This document shows positions 36,976-45,776 of a stretch of 64,000 bases of DNA, piece after piece. The position numbers and the translations under genes were made by a program. This DNA is from an uncultured Clostridia bacterium (GTDB taxonomy: Bacteria; Bacillota; Clostridia; TANB77; UBA1234). The stretch is taken from contig CAKPOE010000001.1 in the NCBI GenBank assembly GCA_934169745.1, forward strand, positions 186,001 to 250,000, in the 5' to 3' direction. How positions within the stretch are numbered: position 1 is the first letter of the stretch; every line of letters starts with the position of its first letter. The notes beneath the pieces were generated by a model. That model was given only the letters and a program-made list of their open reading frames with translations, did no database searches and was not told the origin of the DNA.

Positions 36976-38092
36976 ATGATAGAGCTTGATGAGGCGAAGC
37001 AAAAGATGAAAGAGATGGAGAAAAAACTTATAGAATTGGGTGAATCTCTTTGACATTGATAAAAAAGAGCAAAAATTAAAAGAATTAGAAGAAATGACAA
37101 ACCATACAGAATTTTGGAATGATCAAGAAAATAGTAAAAAAGTGTTACAGGAAATTAAAGTTTTAAAAGATAAACTTTTGAGCTATAATTCTGTGAGGAA
37201 AGAAATGGATGATACGAATGTATTGATAGAACTTGGAGAAGAGGAAAATGATGAGACTATCATTCCAGAAGTAAAGCATTCTGTAAAAGAATTATCAAAG
37301 AATTTAGAAAAAATAGAAATTGATAATTTATTATCTAACAGACATGATAATAGTAATGCAATTATAACAATTCATCCAGGAGCCGGTGGCACAGAGTCAC
37401 AAGATTGGGCGCAAATGTTATATAGAATGTATTCTATGTGGGCTGAAAAGAATCATTATAAGATTGAAGAATTGGATTATTTAGATGGGGATGTAGCTGG
37501 AATAAAAAGTGTTACATTTAGTGTGTCAGGAAGAAATGCGTATGGCTATTTGAAAGGCGAGAGCGGGGTACATAGACTTGTAAGAATTTCACCTTTTGAT
37601 GCAGGTGGCCGAAGACATACTTCATTTGCATCTGTGGAGGTTATACCTGAAATAGATGATGATGTCCAAGTTGATATTGATCCTAACGATTTGAGAATAG
37701 ATACGTATCGTTCTAGCGGTGCGGGTGGACAACACATCAATAAGACGGAATCAGCAATAAGAATTACGCATATTCCTACTAACATTGTCGTATCATGCCA
37801 AACTCAACGCTCGCAAATTCAAAATAGGGAAACGGCCATGAAAATGCTTATATCTAAGCTTATGGAATTAAAAGAGAAAGAGAATAAAGAGAAGATTGAA
37901 GATTTAAAAGGTGTTCAAAGAGAAATAGCATGGGGAAGCCAGATTAGATCTTATGTATTTTGTCCATATACTCTTGTGAAAGATCACAGAACTAACTTTG
38001 AAACAGGCAATGTTCAGGCAGTTATGGATGGAGAGCTAAATGATTTTATAGATGCATATTTGAAAATGAATATTAAAAAAGCGGAAAACTAA
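36976..38092 (+). CDS. prfB: Peptide chain release factor 2 with programmed +1 frameshift
   Basis: 371 residues when the frameshift is made. Frame 1 starts at ATG 36976 and reaches CTT (37048-37050) then TGA; skipping T37051 gives GAC and the rest of RF2. CTTTGAC is the classic autoregulatory slip site: scarce RF2 slows reading of UGA and favours +1 movement. The GGQ peptide-release loop (GAGGQHINKTES) and SPF tripeptide (SPFDAGG) for UGA recognition are present. This site is distinct from the CGG frame changes elsewhere. Confidence 0.95.
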
Positions 38093-38108
38093 CTGTTTTC
38101 CGCTTTAT
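38081..38108 (+). terminator. Terminator of prfB
   Basis: GCGGAAAAC / GTTTTCCGC stem, loop TAACT, and TTTAT tail; it overlaps the last codons of prfB. Confidence 0.85.
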
Positions 38109-38320
38109 AAAAAGTAAAATACACACACTAAACCAACTAGTATGTGTACTTTACTTCGATGACTCTACCATATAAGCTCCTTCAATATATTTTTCTAACT
38201 TCGATACACATATAACCTTTCATGCTTCACAGGAATCTTCTCCTCAGCTTACTTAGTTAAACACCTCAATATGTGTGGAACATCTTCCATCACTATTGGA
38301 TATAAATATCTAGTTAGATT
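38107..38320 (-). ncRNA. Structured small RNA, possibly 6S RNA
   Basis: About 214 nt transcribed from a strong minus-strand promoter and ending in a long hairpin (AAGTAAAGTACACATACTA / TAGTGTGTGTATTTTACTT) with T run. It has no open frame. Inside, CTAACT pairs with AGTTAG as a closing stem and ACACATAT with ATATGTGT, leaving a large internal opening. A single long interrupted hairpin of about 180 nt plus terminator fits 6S RNA, but no sequence signature proves it. It faces prfB and diverges from tRNA-Trp. Confidence 0.5.
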
Positions 38321-38326
38321 GTATTT

Positions 38327-38355
38327 ATTATAGCAGAGTTAACATAAAAAGTCAA
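38327..38355 (-). promoter_or_regulatory. Promoter of the minus-strand small RNA
   Basis: Read on the minus strand: TTGACT (38355-38350), 17-nt spacer, TATAAT (38332-38327). Confidence 0.8.
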
Positions 38356-38428
38356 GAGATTTAAAAAAATTAATATAAAGTATTGCAAAAGAAAATCTAA
38401 TATGCTACACTTAATGAGTATCGAAAAT

Positions 38429-38502
38429 AGGGGTGTAGTTCATCGGTAGAATAAGAGTCTCCAAAACTCCAGAGGAGGGTTCGATTCCTTCCACCCCTGC
38501 CA
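38429..38502 (+). tRNA. trnW: tRNA-Trp (CCA)
   Basis: Acceptor AGGGGTG/CACCCCT, D arm GTTC-ATCGGTA-GAAT with the normal GG, anticodon loop CTCCAAA (CCA), T arm GAGGG-TTCGATT-CCTTC, discriminator G and encoded CCA. The first anticodon-stem pair is a mismatch. Upstream 38359-38428 is promoter-like AT-rich sequence. Confidence 0.93.
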
Positions 38503-38503
38503 T

Positions 38504-38537
38504 AGTCTTATCACATGCGTGATAGGACTTTTTTTAT
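38504..38537 (+). terminator. Terminator of tRNA-Trp
   Basis: AGTCTTATCAC / GTGATAGGACT stem, ATGC loop, T7. Confidence 0.88.
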
Positions 38538-38559
38538 GCACTTTCATATGGTGTTCGTA

Positions 38560-38588
38560 TTGACTATTTTGCACTTTAGGTGTAAAAT
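38560..38588 (+). promoter_or_regulatory. SigmaA promoter of the S1-domain gene
   Basis: TTGACT (38560-38565), 17-nt spacer, TAAAAT (38583-38588). Confidence 0.75.
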
Positions 38589-38636
38589 ATAGCAGTAAAA
38601 AGCAAGTGGAAACACTTAAAGGAGGAAATTTTATAT

Positions 38637-39038
38637 ATGCCAGTGCAAGTAGGCGAAATTGTAGAAGGAAAAGTAACAGATATAATGGACTATGGAGTTT
38701 TTGTTAAACTAGCAGATAACAAAAGTGGCTTGGTTCATATATCAGAAGTATCGAGAGAGTATGTACAAGACATACATACTGTACTAAATGTCGGAGATAC
38801 AGTAAAAGTAAAAGTTTTAGCAATTGATGAAAAAGGAAAAATATCGCTTTCAATAAAAAAGGCTCTTCCTAGAGAGGAAAGACGCCCAAGACAAAATAAT
38901 GATTTTCAACCGAAAAAACCATCTGAGCCATTAACATTAGATGATATGCTTTCTAAATTTATGAAAGATAGCGATGAAAGACAGTTGGACTTAAAAAGAA
39001 ATATAGAAGGAAAAAGAGGTTCTTCTAGAAAGAGATAA
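38637..39038 (+). CDS. S1 RNA-binding domain protein (YugI/CvfD-like)
   Basis: 133 residues. An S1 domain fills 5-75 (GEIVEGKVTDIMDYGVFVKL, GLVHISEVS, VGDTVKVKVLAID), followed by a basic, Pro/Arg-rich tail. Small single-S1 proteins of Firmicutes such as YugI and CvfD bind ribosomes or mRNA. GGAGG precedes the ATG. Confidence 0.85.
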   Translation: MPVQVGEIVEGKVTDIMDYGVFVKLADNKSGLVHISEVSREYVQDIHTVLNVGDTVKVKVLAIDEKGKISLSIKKALPREERRPRQNNDFQPKKPSEPLTLDDMLSKFMKDSDERQLDLKRNIEGKRGSSRKR

Positions 39039-39049
39039 ATACGTAAAAT

Positions 39050-39110
39050 TGAAATAAACACTGTAGGGTGGCATCATCCATAGTGACCTCTACGGTGTTT
39101 ATTTATAAGT
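39050..39110 (+). terminator. Large hairpin terminator
   Basis: AAATAAACAC-GTAG / CTAC-GTGTTTATTT arms enclosing a GGTGGCATCATCCATAGTGACC interior split by a bulge. Between it and rho (39111-39267) there is a reverse-strand fragment of the dispersed repeat (39132-39143) and nothing else I recognise. Confidence 0.65.
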
Positions 39111-39267
39111 TTTTGCAAGTTGGTGCAACACACAGTGTCCGCGTATTATAAAAATTTGTGACAAAAGTAGTGGAAAATCTTTGATTTATAGCTTTGTTGA
39201 GTGTCTAGTATTTTTATTCTGTTTTAAAATTACCCATTAAATTTGAATAATAAAGGAGAGATTTTTT

Positions 39268-40563
39268 TTGGATGAATTAAATCAGTTGTCACTTGTTGAA
39301 CTTAAGCAATTGGCAAAGCAAAAAGAAATTAAAAATCATTCTAAAATGAACAAAAATGAACTTATTGATGCCATTTTAGAATTGTATAAAGAAAATGATA
39401 AAGGCTCTGAAAAAACTAAAGGAGAAGCTGAAATATTGCCAAATAATAAGGATGATTTCTATGTTGAAGGCGTTTTGGAGGTTTTATCAGACGGATACGG
39501 CTTTATTAGAGGCGATAATTATCTTTCAACGCCAAAAGATATATATGTTTCACCGGTTCAAATACGAAGATTTAGGTTAGATACAGGTGATAAATTAAAA
39601 GGTATTGGAAGAATGGCAAAAGAGGGCGAAAAGTTTCCTGCTCTAATATATGTTAATTCGGTAAATGGTGATAGTCCAGAGGTAGCAATGAAGAGAAAAA
39701 GCTTCGATGACTTGACACCTATATTTCCAAATAAGAGAATGCATTTGGAGTCTAATCCATCAGAGTATTCAATGAGACTTTTAGACTTGATTGCACCAAT
39801 TGGTTTTGGACAAAGAGGAATGATTGTTGCTGCACCAAAAGTTGGTAAAACTACCATGTTAAAGCAACTTGCTAACAGTATTACATCAAACCATCCTAAT
39901 GTTGAATTAATCGTTTTGTTGATTGATGAACGACCTGAGGAAGTAACTGATATGAAGCGTTCAATTAGAGGGGATGTCATTTATTCTACTTTTGACGAAC
40001 TACCAGAACATCATACAAAAGTTGCAGAAATCGTGCTAGAGAGAGCAAAGAGACTTGCAGAACATAAAAAAGATGTAGTAATATTATTAGACAGCATAAC
40101 CAGACTTGCTAGAGCATATAACTTAACAATACCATCATCTGGTAGAACTTTATCTGGTGGATTTGACCCAGCAGCATTACATAAGCCAAAAAGATTCTTT
40201 GGAGCAGCAAGAAATATCGAGGAAGGTGGAAGTATAACAATTCTGGCTACTGCGCTAGTTGAAACAGGAAGTAGAATGGATGAAGTTATATTTGAAGAGT
40301 TCAAAGGTACTGGTAATATGGAAGTTTACCTAGATAGAAAACTTTCAGAGAAGAGAATATTCCCAGCGATTGATTTAAATAAATCTGGAACAAGAAGGGA
40401 AGATTTACTTCTTACACCTAAAGAACTGGAAGCAGTTACAAAAATTAGAAAAGCATTTAGTGATGTTAATACATCAAGTGTAACAGATATGCTAATAAAA
40501 CAAATAACGTCAACTAAAACAAATCAAGAATTTGTTGACAAAATACTTAAAATGAGCCTATAG
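39268..40563 (+). CDS. rho: Transcription termination factor Rho
   Basis: 431 residues from TTG 39268, 9 nt after AAAGGAGAG. An N-terminal SAP-like region (SLVELKQLAKQKEIK), a cold-shock RNA-binding domain (GVLEVLSDGYGFIRG), and a RecA-type ATPase with Walker A APKVGKTTM and ILLDSITRLARAYN. Hexameric helicase ending transcription. The RNA-binding domain is intact, unlike some Firmicute Rho proteins with insertions. Confidence 0.95.
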   Translation: MDELNQLSLVELKQLAKQKEIKNHSKMNKNELIDAILELYKENDKGSEKTKGEAEILPNNKDDFYVEGVLEVLSDGYGFIRGDNYLSTPKDIYVSPVQIRRFRLDTGDKLKGIGRMAKEGEKFPALIYVNSVNGDSPEVAMKRKSFDDLTPIFPNKRMHLESNPSEYSMRLLDLIAPIGFGQRGMIVAAPKVGKTTMLKQLANSITSNHPNVELIVLLIDERPEEVTDMKRSIRGDVIYSTFDELPEHHTKVAEIVLERAKRLAEHKKDVVILLDSITRLARAYNLTIPSSGRTLSGGFDPAALHKPKRFFGAARNIEEGGSITILATALVETGSRMDEVIFEEFKGTGNMEVYLDRKLSEKRIFPAIDLNKSGTRREDLLLTPKELEAVTKIRKAFSDVNTSSVTDMLIKQITSTKTNQEFVDKILKMSL

Positions 40564-40630
40564 GTATTGAAAAATAATGTATTATGTTATAAAATACCAA
40601 GGTAACGAAAAAATGGAAGGGGTTTTAAAA

Positions 40631-41188
40631 ATGATAAGTGCAGGAGATTTTAGAAATGGAGTTACATTTGACTTGGATGGTCAAGTGTTTAGAGTTGTAG
40701 AATTTCAACATGTTAAACCAGGAAAAGGAGCTGCATTCGTTAGAACAAAGTTAAAGAATGTTATTACAGGTGCTGTTTTGGAAAGAACATTTAATCCTAC
40801 TGAAAAAGTGCAAGAAGCACAAATTGATAGAAAAGAAATGCAATATCTTTATAATGATGGAGATACATATTATTTTATGGATAATGAGACATATGAGCAA
40901 TTACCACTTAGCAAAGATGAATTAGGCGATACATTAAATTATTTACTAGATAATATGAATATTAAAGTACTTTCATATAAAGGTAAAGTATTTGGTGTTG
41001 AACCTCCAATGTTTGTTGAATTGGAAGTTACATACACAGAACCAGGTTTTAAGGGTGATACATCAACAGGTGCAAGCAAACCAGCTACTCTAGAAACAGG
41101 ATATCAAGTAAATGTTCCTTTATTTGTTGAAATCGGAAATAAAGTTCGTATTGATACACGTACAGGCGAATATATGGAAAGAGTATAA
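40631..41188 (+). CDS. efp: Translation elongation factor P
   Basis: 185 residues from ATG 40631, preceded by AAGGGG at 40617-40622. [15 protein letters not shown] in domain I includes the modification-site lysine of GKG. Domains II and III have [17 protein letters not shown] and [16 protein letters not shown]. It relieves stalling at proline runs. The zinc-ribbon gene follows by 12 nt. Confidence 0.95.
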   Translation: MISAGDFRNGVTFDLDGQVFRVVEFQHVKPGKGAAFVRTKLKNVITGAVLERTFNPTEKVQEAQIDRKEMQYLYNDGDTYYFMDNETYEQLPLSKDELGDTLNYLLDNMNIKVLSYKGKVFGVEPPMFVELEVTYTEPGFKGDTSTGASKPATLETGYQVNVPLFVEIGNKVRIDTRTGEYMERV

Positions 41189-41200
41189 AGGAGGACATAT

Positions 41201-41638
41201 ATGTCAGAATTAAAAGATAAGTTAACAGAGCAAGTAACTAAGATAAGTGAAGCGGTTTCTGATGAAAAAGAAAAAGCAAATGTACTTAGTGCTGTAAAAG
41301 ATATGGTTCAAACTTTTACTGAACACGTTATTGTTCTAAGTGAAAAACAAATAGAACTAGAGAAGAGAGTAGAAGAAGTGTTTGATGTATTATCATCAAT
41401 AGAAGAAGAAATGATATCTAGCTTTGGAGAAGACTTACAAGGAGAATGTCCATACTGCGGAGAAACAATACCACTTATATTACCAAATGAGGATGCAGAG
41501 GAAATCGAATGTCCTAAATGTCATAATATGATTGAATTAGAAATGATGTTGGATGAACATGATGGCTGTTGTGGATGCGATTGTGATGATTGCCATCACG
41601 ATTGCTGCGATGATGAAGACAAGAACGACAAAGAATAA
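41201..41638 (+). CDS. CD1247-like zinc-ribbon protein with metal-rich tail
   Basis: 145 residues. A helical N-terminal half (about 1-75) is followed by a zinc ribbon (CPYCGE and CPKCHN) and a tail rich in Cys, His and Asp (DGCCGCDCDDCHHDCCDDEDK). Genes of this kind often follow efp in Clostridia. The tail could bind more metal ions; function unknown. AAAGGAGG precedes the ATG. Confidence 0.7.
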   Translation: MSELKDKLTEQVTKISEAVSDEKEKANVLSAVKDMVQTFTEHVIVLSEKQIELEKRVEEVFDVLSSIEEEMISSFGEDLQGECPYCGETIPLILPNEDAEEIECPKCHNMIELEMMLDEHDGCCGCDCDDCHHDCCDDEDKNDKE

Positions 41639-41646
41639 AGTGTAAA

Positions 41647-41682
41647 TGAAAAGAGATTACTTATAAAGTAATCTCTTTTCAT
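41647..41682. terminator. Bidirectional terminator between convergent genes
   Basis: AAAAGAGATTACTT / AAGTAATCTCTTTT perfect stem with ATA loop, giving T runs on both strands; it serves the zinc-ribbon gene and glmM. Confidence 0.88.
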
Positions 41683-41713
41683 ATGTGTTAGTAAAAGGTA
41701 GATGTTTATGTAA

Positions 41714-43066
41714 TTATAGTTTTCCTAATTCTTTTTCTATTACTTCAACGACTTTGTTTGCCACTTCGTTCATAAGTTCTTCGTTAAAACATTCTACCAT
41801 GACTCTTATTTTTGGCTCAGTTCCTGACGGTCTTACAATTATTCGCCCAGAATCTATTAATTTTTCTTTTGCTCTATCAATAATTTCTTTTACTTTTTCA
41901 TTAGTATAAAATTGTACTTTCCCTTCTTGGCTAACGGTTACATTTATTGAAACTTGGGGATATTTTTTCATAATGTTTGCAAGTTCTGAAATTTTTTTCT
42001 TTGTTCTTTTTATAAGGCTTAACACTTGAATGGCAGTTAGTTCTCCATCACCAGTTGTAGCATAATCTCTAAATATGATGTGTCCGGATTGTTCGCCACC
42101 TAAGTTATATTCTTCCAAAAGCATTTCTTCAAGTACATATCTATCTCCAACTTTAGTTGCAATAAAGTTTATATCATTTGCTTCACAAAATTTTACAAAG
42201 CCTAGGTTTGTGAGAATTGTGCCGATTACAGTGGATTTCGAGAGCTTTCCTCTTTCTTTCATATCTGCAGCACACATCGCAATTATTTGGTCGCCGTCAA
42301 TAATGTTTCCATTTTCATCAACACATAAACATCTATCAGCGTCACCGTCAAATGCAATTCCTATATCCATTTTATTTTCTTTTACATATTTGATTAGATT
42401 TTCTAAGTGCGTTGAGCCACAGTTATCATTTATATTAATTCCGTTTGGTTCATCATAAAGAATAGAAGCTTCGGCACCTAATTGTTCCATTAGTGATTTG
42501 GCAGTGTAACTTGCTGAACCATTTGCACAGTCGATTGCTATTTTTATTCCGTTCAACGAGTATGGCACAGTACTTTTTAAGTGTTCAATGTAATATTTTA
42601 TTGCAGTATTTACGTATGTAACATTGCCAACGCTTACTCCTTCAACAGTTTTAATTTCTTTTATATTTTCTATTATACTTTCGATTTCATCTTCTAAGAC
42701 ATCGGGGAGTTTGTATCCATCTCCACTAAATATTTTTATTCCATTATATTCGAATGAATTGTGTGAAGCTGAAATCATTATTCCAGCGTCGGCTTTGTAT
42801 TTTTCTATTAAATAAGCAACTGCTGGAGTGGGAACTACTCCCAAAATTAAAACGTCGGCACCAACACTACAAAGGCCAGCTGTAATTGCAGAGGATAGCA
42901 TTTCGGATGAAATACGTGTGTCCATTCCGATGACAAAGAGTGGCTTTCTTCTGGCTTTGCTAGAAAGTACCATAGCAGCAGCTCTTCCGAGTTTTAGTGC
43001 AAGTTCACATGATAATGAAGAGTTTGCTATTCCTCTTATACCATCCGTTCCAAATAATCTTCCCAT
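41714..43066 (-). CDS. glmM: Phosphoglucosamine mutase
   Basis: 450 residues. GTDGIRGIAN at the N-terminus, the phosphoserine loop (MISASHNSFEYNGIK), metal loop FDGDADRC, and the sugar-binding EQSGH and phosphate loop RPSGTEPKIRV. It converts glucosamine-6-P to glucosamine-1-P for UDP-GlcNAc. GGAGGT precedes the ATG. It is last of a three-gene minus-strand set with glmS first. Confidence 0.95.
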   Translation of the reverse strand: MGRLFGTDGIRGIANSSLSCELALKLGRAAAMVLSSKARRKPLFVIGMDTRISSEMLSSAITAGLCSVGADVLILGVVPTPAVAYLIEKYKADAGIMISASHNSFEYNGIKIFSGDGYKLPDVLEDEIESIIENIKEIKTVEGVSVGNVTYVNTAIKYYIEHLKSTVPYSLNGIKIAIDCANGSASYTAKSLMEQLGAEASILYDEPNGININDNCGSTHLENLIKYVKENKMDIGIAFDGDADRCLCVDENGNIIDGDQIIAMCAADMKERGKLSKSTVIGTILTNLGFVKFCEANDINFIATKVGDRYVLEEMLLEEYNLGGEQSGHIIFRDYATTGDGELTAIQVLSLIKRTKKKISELANIMKKYPQVSINVTVSQEGKVQFYTNEKVKEIIDRAKEKLIDSGRIIVRPSGTEPKIRVMVECFNEELMNEVANKVVEVIEKELGKL

Positions 43067-43067
43067 T

Positions 43068-43745
43068 TTATACCTCCTGATTTCTTTTTTCTATAATATT
43101 GTTTTCGTTTTTGAAAATGCAATTTGGTGGAATTACACCTCTTACTCTGGATATGGGGTATATATTGGTTCCTTTGCCAATAACACACCCAGGACAAAGG
43201 ACACTGTTACAGCCAATTTCAACATTGTCACCAATAAAAGCTCCCACTTTTTTAATTCCGGTTTCAATCTTCGTATTAAAGTTTTTTATTGTCACCAATG
43301 TTTTATCACTTTTAACATTGCTTGTAATTGCACCTGCACCCATGTGTGCCTTGAACCCTAAAATAGAATCTCCAACATAATTATAATGAGGAACTTGAAC
43401 GTTATCAAATAAGATTACATTTTTTAATTCTGTTGAGTTTCCAATAACGCAGTTTTTGCCAATTATTGCATTTCCGCGAATAAAGGCACAATGCCTGATT
43501 TCAGCATTATGATCGATTATACAAGGTCCATTGATATATGCACTTGTAGATATTGTTGCACTTTTTGAAATCCAAACATTTTCTTTGGGTTGATAATATT
43601 CTTCGAGAGACAAAGTGTTTCCAAATTCTAAAATAAATTCTTTGATTTTTGGCAATGCTTGCCAAGGATACTCTAAATCCTTAAAAATATCTTTAGCTAT
43701 TGTCTTATTCAAATCATATAACGCATTAACCTTGACGTTTTCCAT
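43068..43745 (-). CDS. Left-handed beta-helix (hexapeptide) protein, GlmU C-terminal-like
   Basis: 225 residues from the ATG at 43745, which follows AAAGGAG; an upstream TTG is possible. Hexapeptide repeats run from about 55 to 210 (ISKSATISTSAYINGPCIID, IRGNAIIGKNCVIGN, GAFIGDNVEIGCN). The pattern resembles the acetyltransferase half of GlmU and related sugar-1-P proteins, without the pyrophosphorylase half. Lying between glmS and glmM, it probably handles glucosamine-1-P acetylation or acts as a partner in UDP-GlcNAc synthesis. A catalytic His/Lys set was not verified. Confidence 0.7.
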   Translation of the reverse strand: MENVKVNALYDLNKTIAKDIFKDLEYPWQALPKIKEFILEFGNTLSLEEYYQPKENVWISKSATISTSAYINGPCIIDHNAEIRHCAFIRGNAIIGKNCVIGNSTELKNVILFDNVQVPHYNYVGDSILGFKAHMGAGAITSNVKSDKTLVTIKNFNTKIETGIKKVGAFIGDNVEIGCNSVLCPGCVIGKGTNIYPISRVRGVIPPNCIFKNENNIIEKRNQEV

Positions 43746-43758
43746 GGTTAACTCCTTT

Positions 43759-45574
43759 CTACTCAACAGTAACAGACTTGGCTAAGTTTCTAGGTTTATC
43801 GACGTCTAATCCCTTAATAACAGTTACATGATAAGCAATTAATTGTAGTGGGATCATGCTTATAAGTGGGGCAAATAACTCATTTACACTAGGGAGTTTT
43901 ATTATTTCATCTGTGATGTCTAATGGAAAATCTTTTAGTGTCGTAAGTGCTAAGACGTTCGCACCTCTTGCTTTTATTTCTTTTATATTGTTAATGGATT
44001 TGTCTAAAAGATTTCTTTGCGTGCAAATTGCAATTGATGGAGTTGTTTCCTCGATTAAAGCTATTGTCCCATGTTTTAATTCACCGAATTGTATGGCTGA
44101 TGAGTGAATGTAGGAAATTTCTTTTAGTTTCAAGCAGCCTTCTAATGCAATATAATAATCCAATCCTCTTCCTAAGTAGAATACATCTTTTGAAGTGTAT
44201 ATCTTTGATGCGTATTTTATGTATTCGGCGTCATTTCCTAAAACTTCTTGCATTTTGTTTGGAAGTTCAATTATTTCATTTATAAGTTCGGACAATATTT
44301 TAATATCATAAGAGTTATGTATTTGTGCAAGATAGATTGCAAACAAATCAAGAAGTGTAACTTGTGCAATGTATGCTTTGGTTGAAGCAACTGCAATTTC
44401 TGTTCCTGCCTTTGTGTAAAGGACATTATCGCTTAACCTATCAATAGTACTATCTTTAACATTAACTATTGAAATATGCTTCCTTTTCATTTCCTTTATT
44501 AGTTCTAGACAGGCTATCGTATCTGCTGTTTCACCAGATTGACTTATAAATAATACTAAATCATCTTTATCTATTAAAGTCTCTTTATATCTAAATTCAG
44601 ATGCAACTTCAACATTTACTGGAATCTTTGCTAACGTTTCAATTACATATTTTCCGTTTAATCCAGCATGCATTGCAGTACCACAGGCGATAATGTGAAT
44701 ATGTTTGATGCCTTTTAATTCTTCCTCTCTTAAATTTAAATTAAAGTTTAATTTTCTACCTTTAACATACTGAGTCAAAGTTTTCTTAACAGCGATTGGA
44801 TTTTCATTTATTTCTTTAAGCATAAAATGTGCATACCCATTCTTTTCACTATCTGAATCTATAAGTTCAATATTTTTTATTTTTCCAACAGTTTCTTCTA
44901 GGTTATTATTATAAAACTTTACTGTATCTTTAGTTATAACAGCAAACTCGCCATTTTCTAGTATGTTTACACCGTTCGTGTATTTTAGAATGGCAGAAAA
45001 ATCAGATGCAATGAAATTTTCATTTTCACCTAAACCAATTATTAGGGGGCTGTTTTTCTTTGTTGCTACAAGTTCGTTTGGATTTCCGCTTGAACATAAC
45101 AACTAAAGCAAAGCTTCCACTTAACATATCTGTGGCTTTTTTGACTGCTTTTAAAAGATTTCCATCATAAAACATTGATATTAGGTTTGGAATGATTTCA
45201 GTATCAGTTTCTGAATAAAATTTGTAACCTTTTTCTTTTAGTAGTTCTCTTAAATTTATGTAATTTTCAATTATACCATTATGGACGACTACAATTTTTT
45301 TGCTATTATCTAAATGTGGGTGAGCGTTTTCTATTGTGACCTTTCCGTGAGTTGCCCATCTAGTATGACCAATTCCAATATTTGGATTTTCGGTACATAT
45401 TATTTCTGACACCAAACTATCTATTCTATTAGTAGATTTAAAAAGATTTAAATTATTGCCACTTAAAGTTGCAATTCCACACGAATCATAACCTCTGTAT
45501 TCAAGTTTTTTTAATCCTGAAAGCAGAACGCTATTTGCATTCCTTTTTCCAACATAACCAACAATGCCACACAT
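43759..45574 (-). CDS. glmS: Glutamine-fructose-6-phosphate aminotransferase, interrupted by a +1 frame change at CGG
   Basis: 604 residues if one base is skipped. Frame 1 starts MCGIVGYVG (Cys2 nucleophile) and runs 162 codons to ...VVMFK at 45089; CGG follows at 45088-45086. Reading GGA from 45087 gives GNPNELVATKKNSPLIIGLG, the normal continuation, then two SIS domains (SQSGETADT, STKAYIAQ) and the C-terminal KSVTVE. Both halves are otherwise intact. The gene is normally essential, so a dead copy is unlikely. Frame 1 would end 22 residues later. The 5' leader is short and holds no glmS ribozyme. Confidence 0.92.
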
Positions 45575-45776
45575 AAAAGTGCCTCCTTTTCTTTAAAATG
45601 GCTGATACAGGTAATTAATATATAATACCTTTAAATATAATTAAGTGTTACAAATTTAAGAGTGGATAATTCTACATTTTTTGTGTTATCAAGGATATTT
45701 ATAGTTTTTCGCTTTATTTTGCCACTGAAATATGCTATAATATAATGGATTGTAAAGTTTTAATTAGGAGATGGAT
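45575..45776. promoter_or_regulatory. Divergent control region of glmS and mfd
   Basis: For mfd: TTGCCA (45719-45724), 16-nt spacer, TATAAT (45741-45746). Towards glmS an inverted repeat AGGTA / TACCT encloses AT-rich DNA at about 45610-45634 with a TATTAT box, a possible operator or promoter. No ribozyme or riboswitch is seen. Confidence 0.5.
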
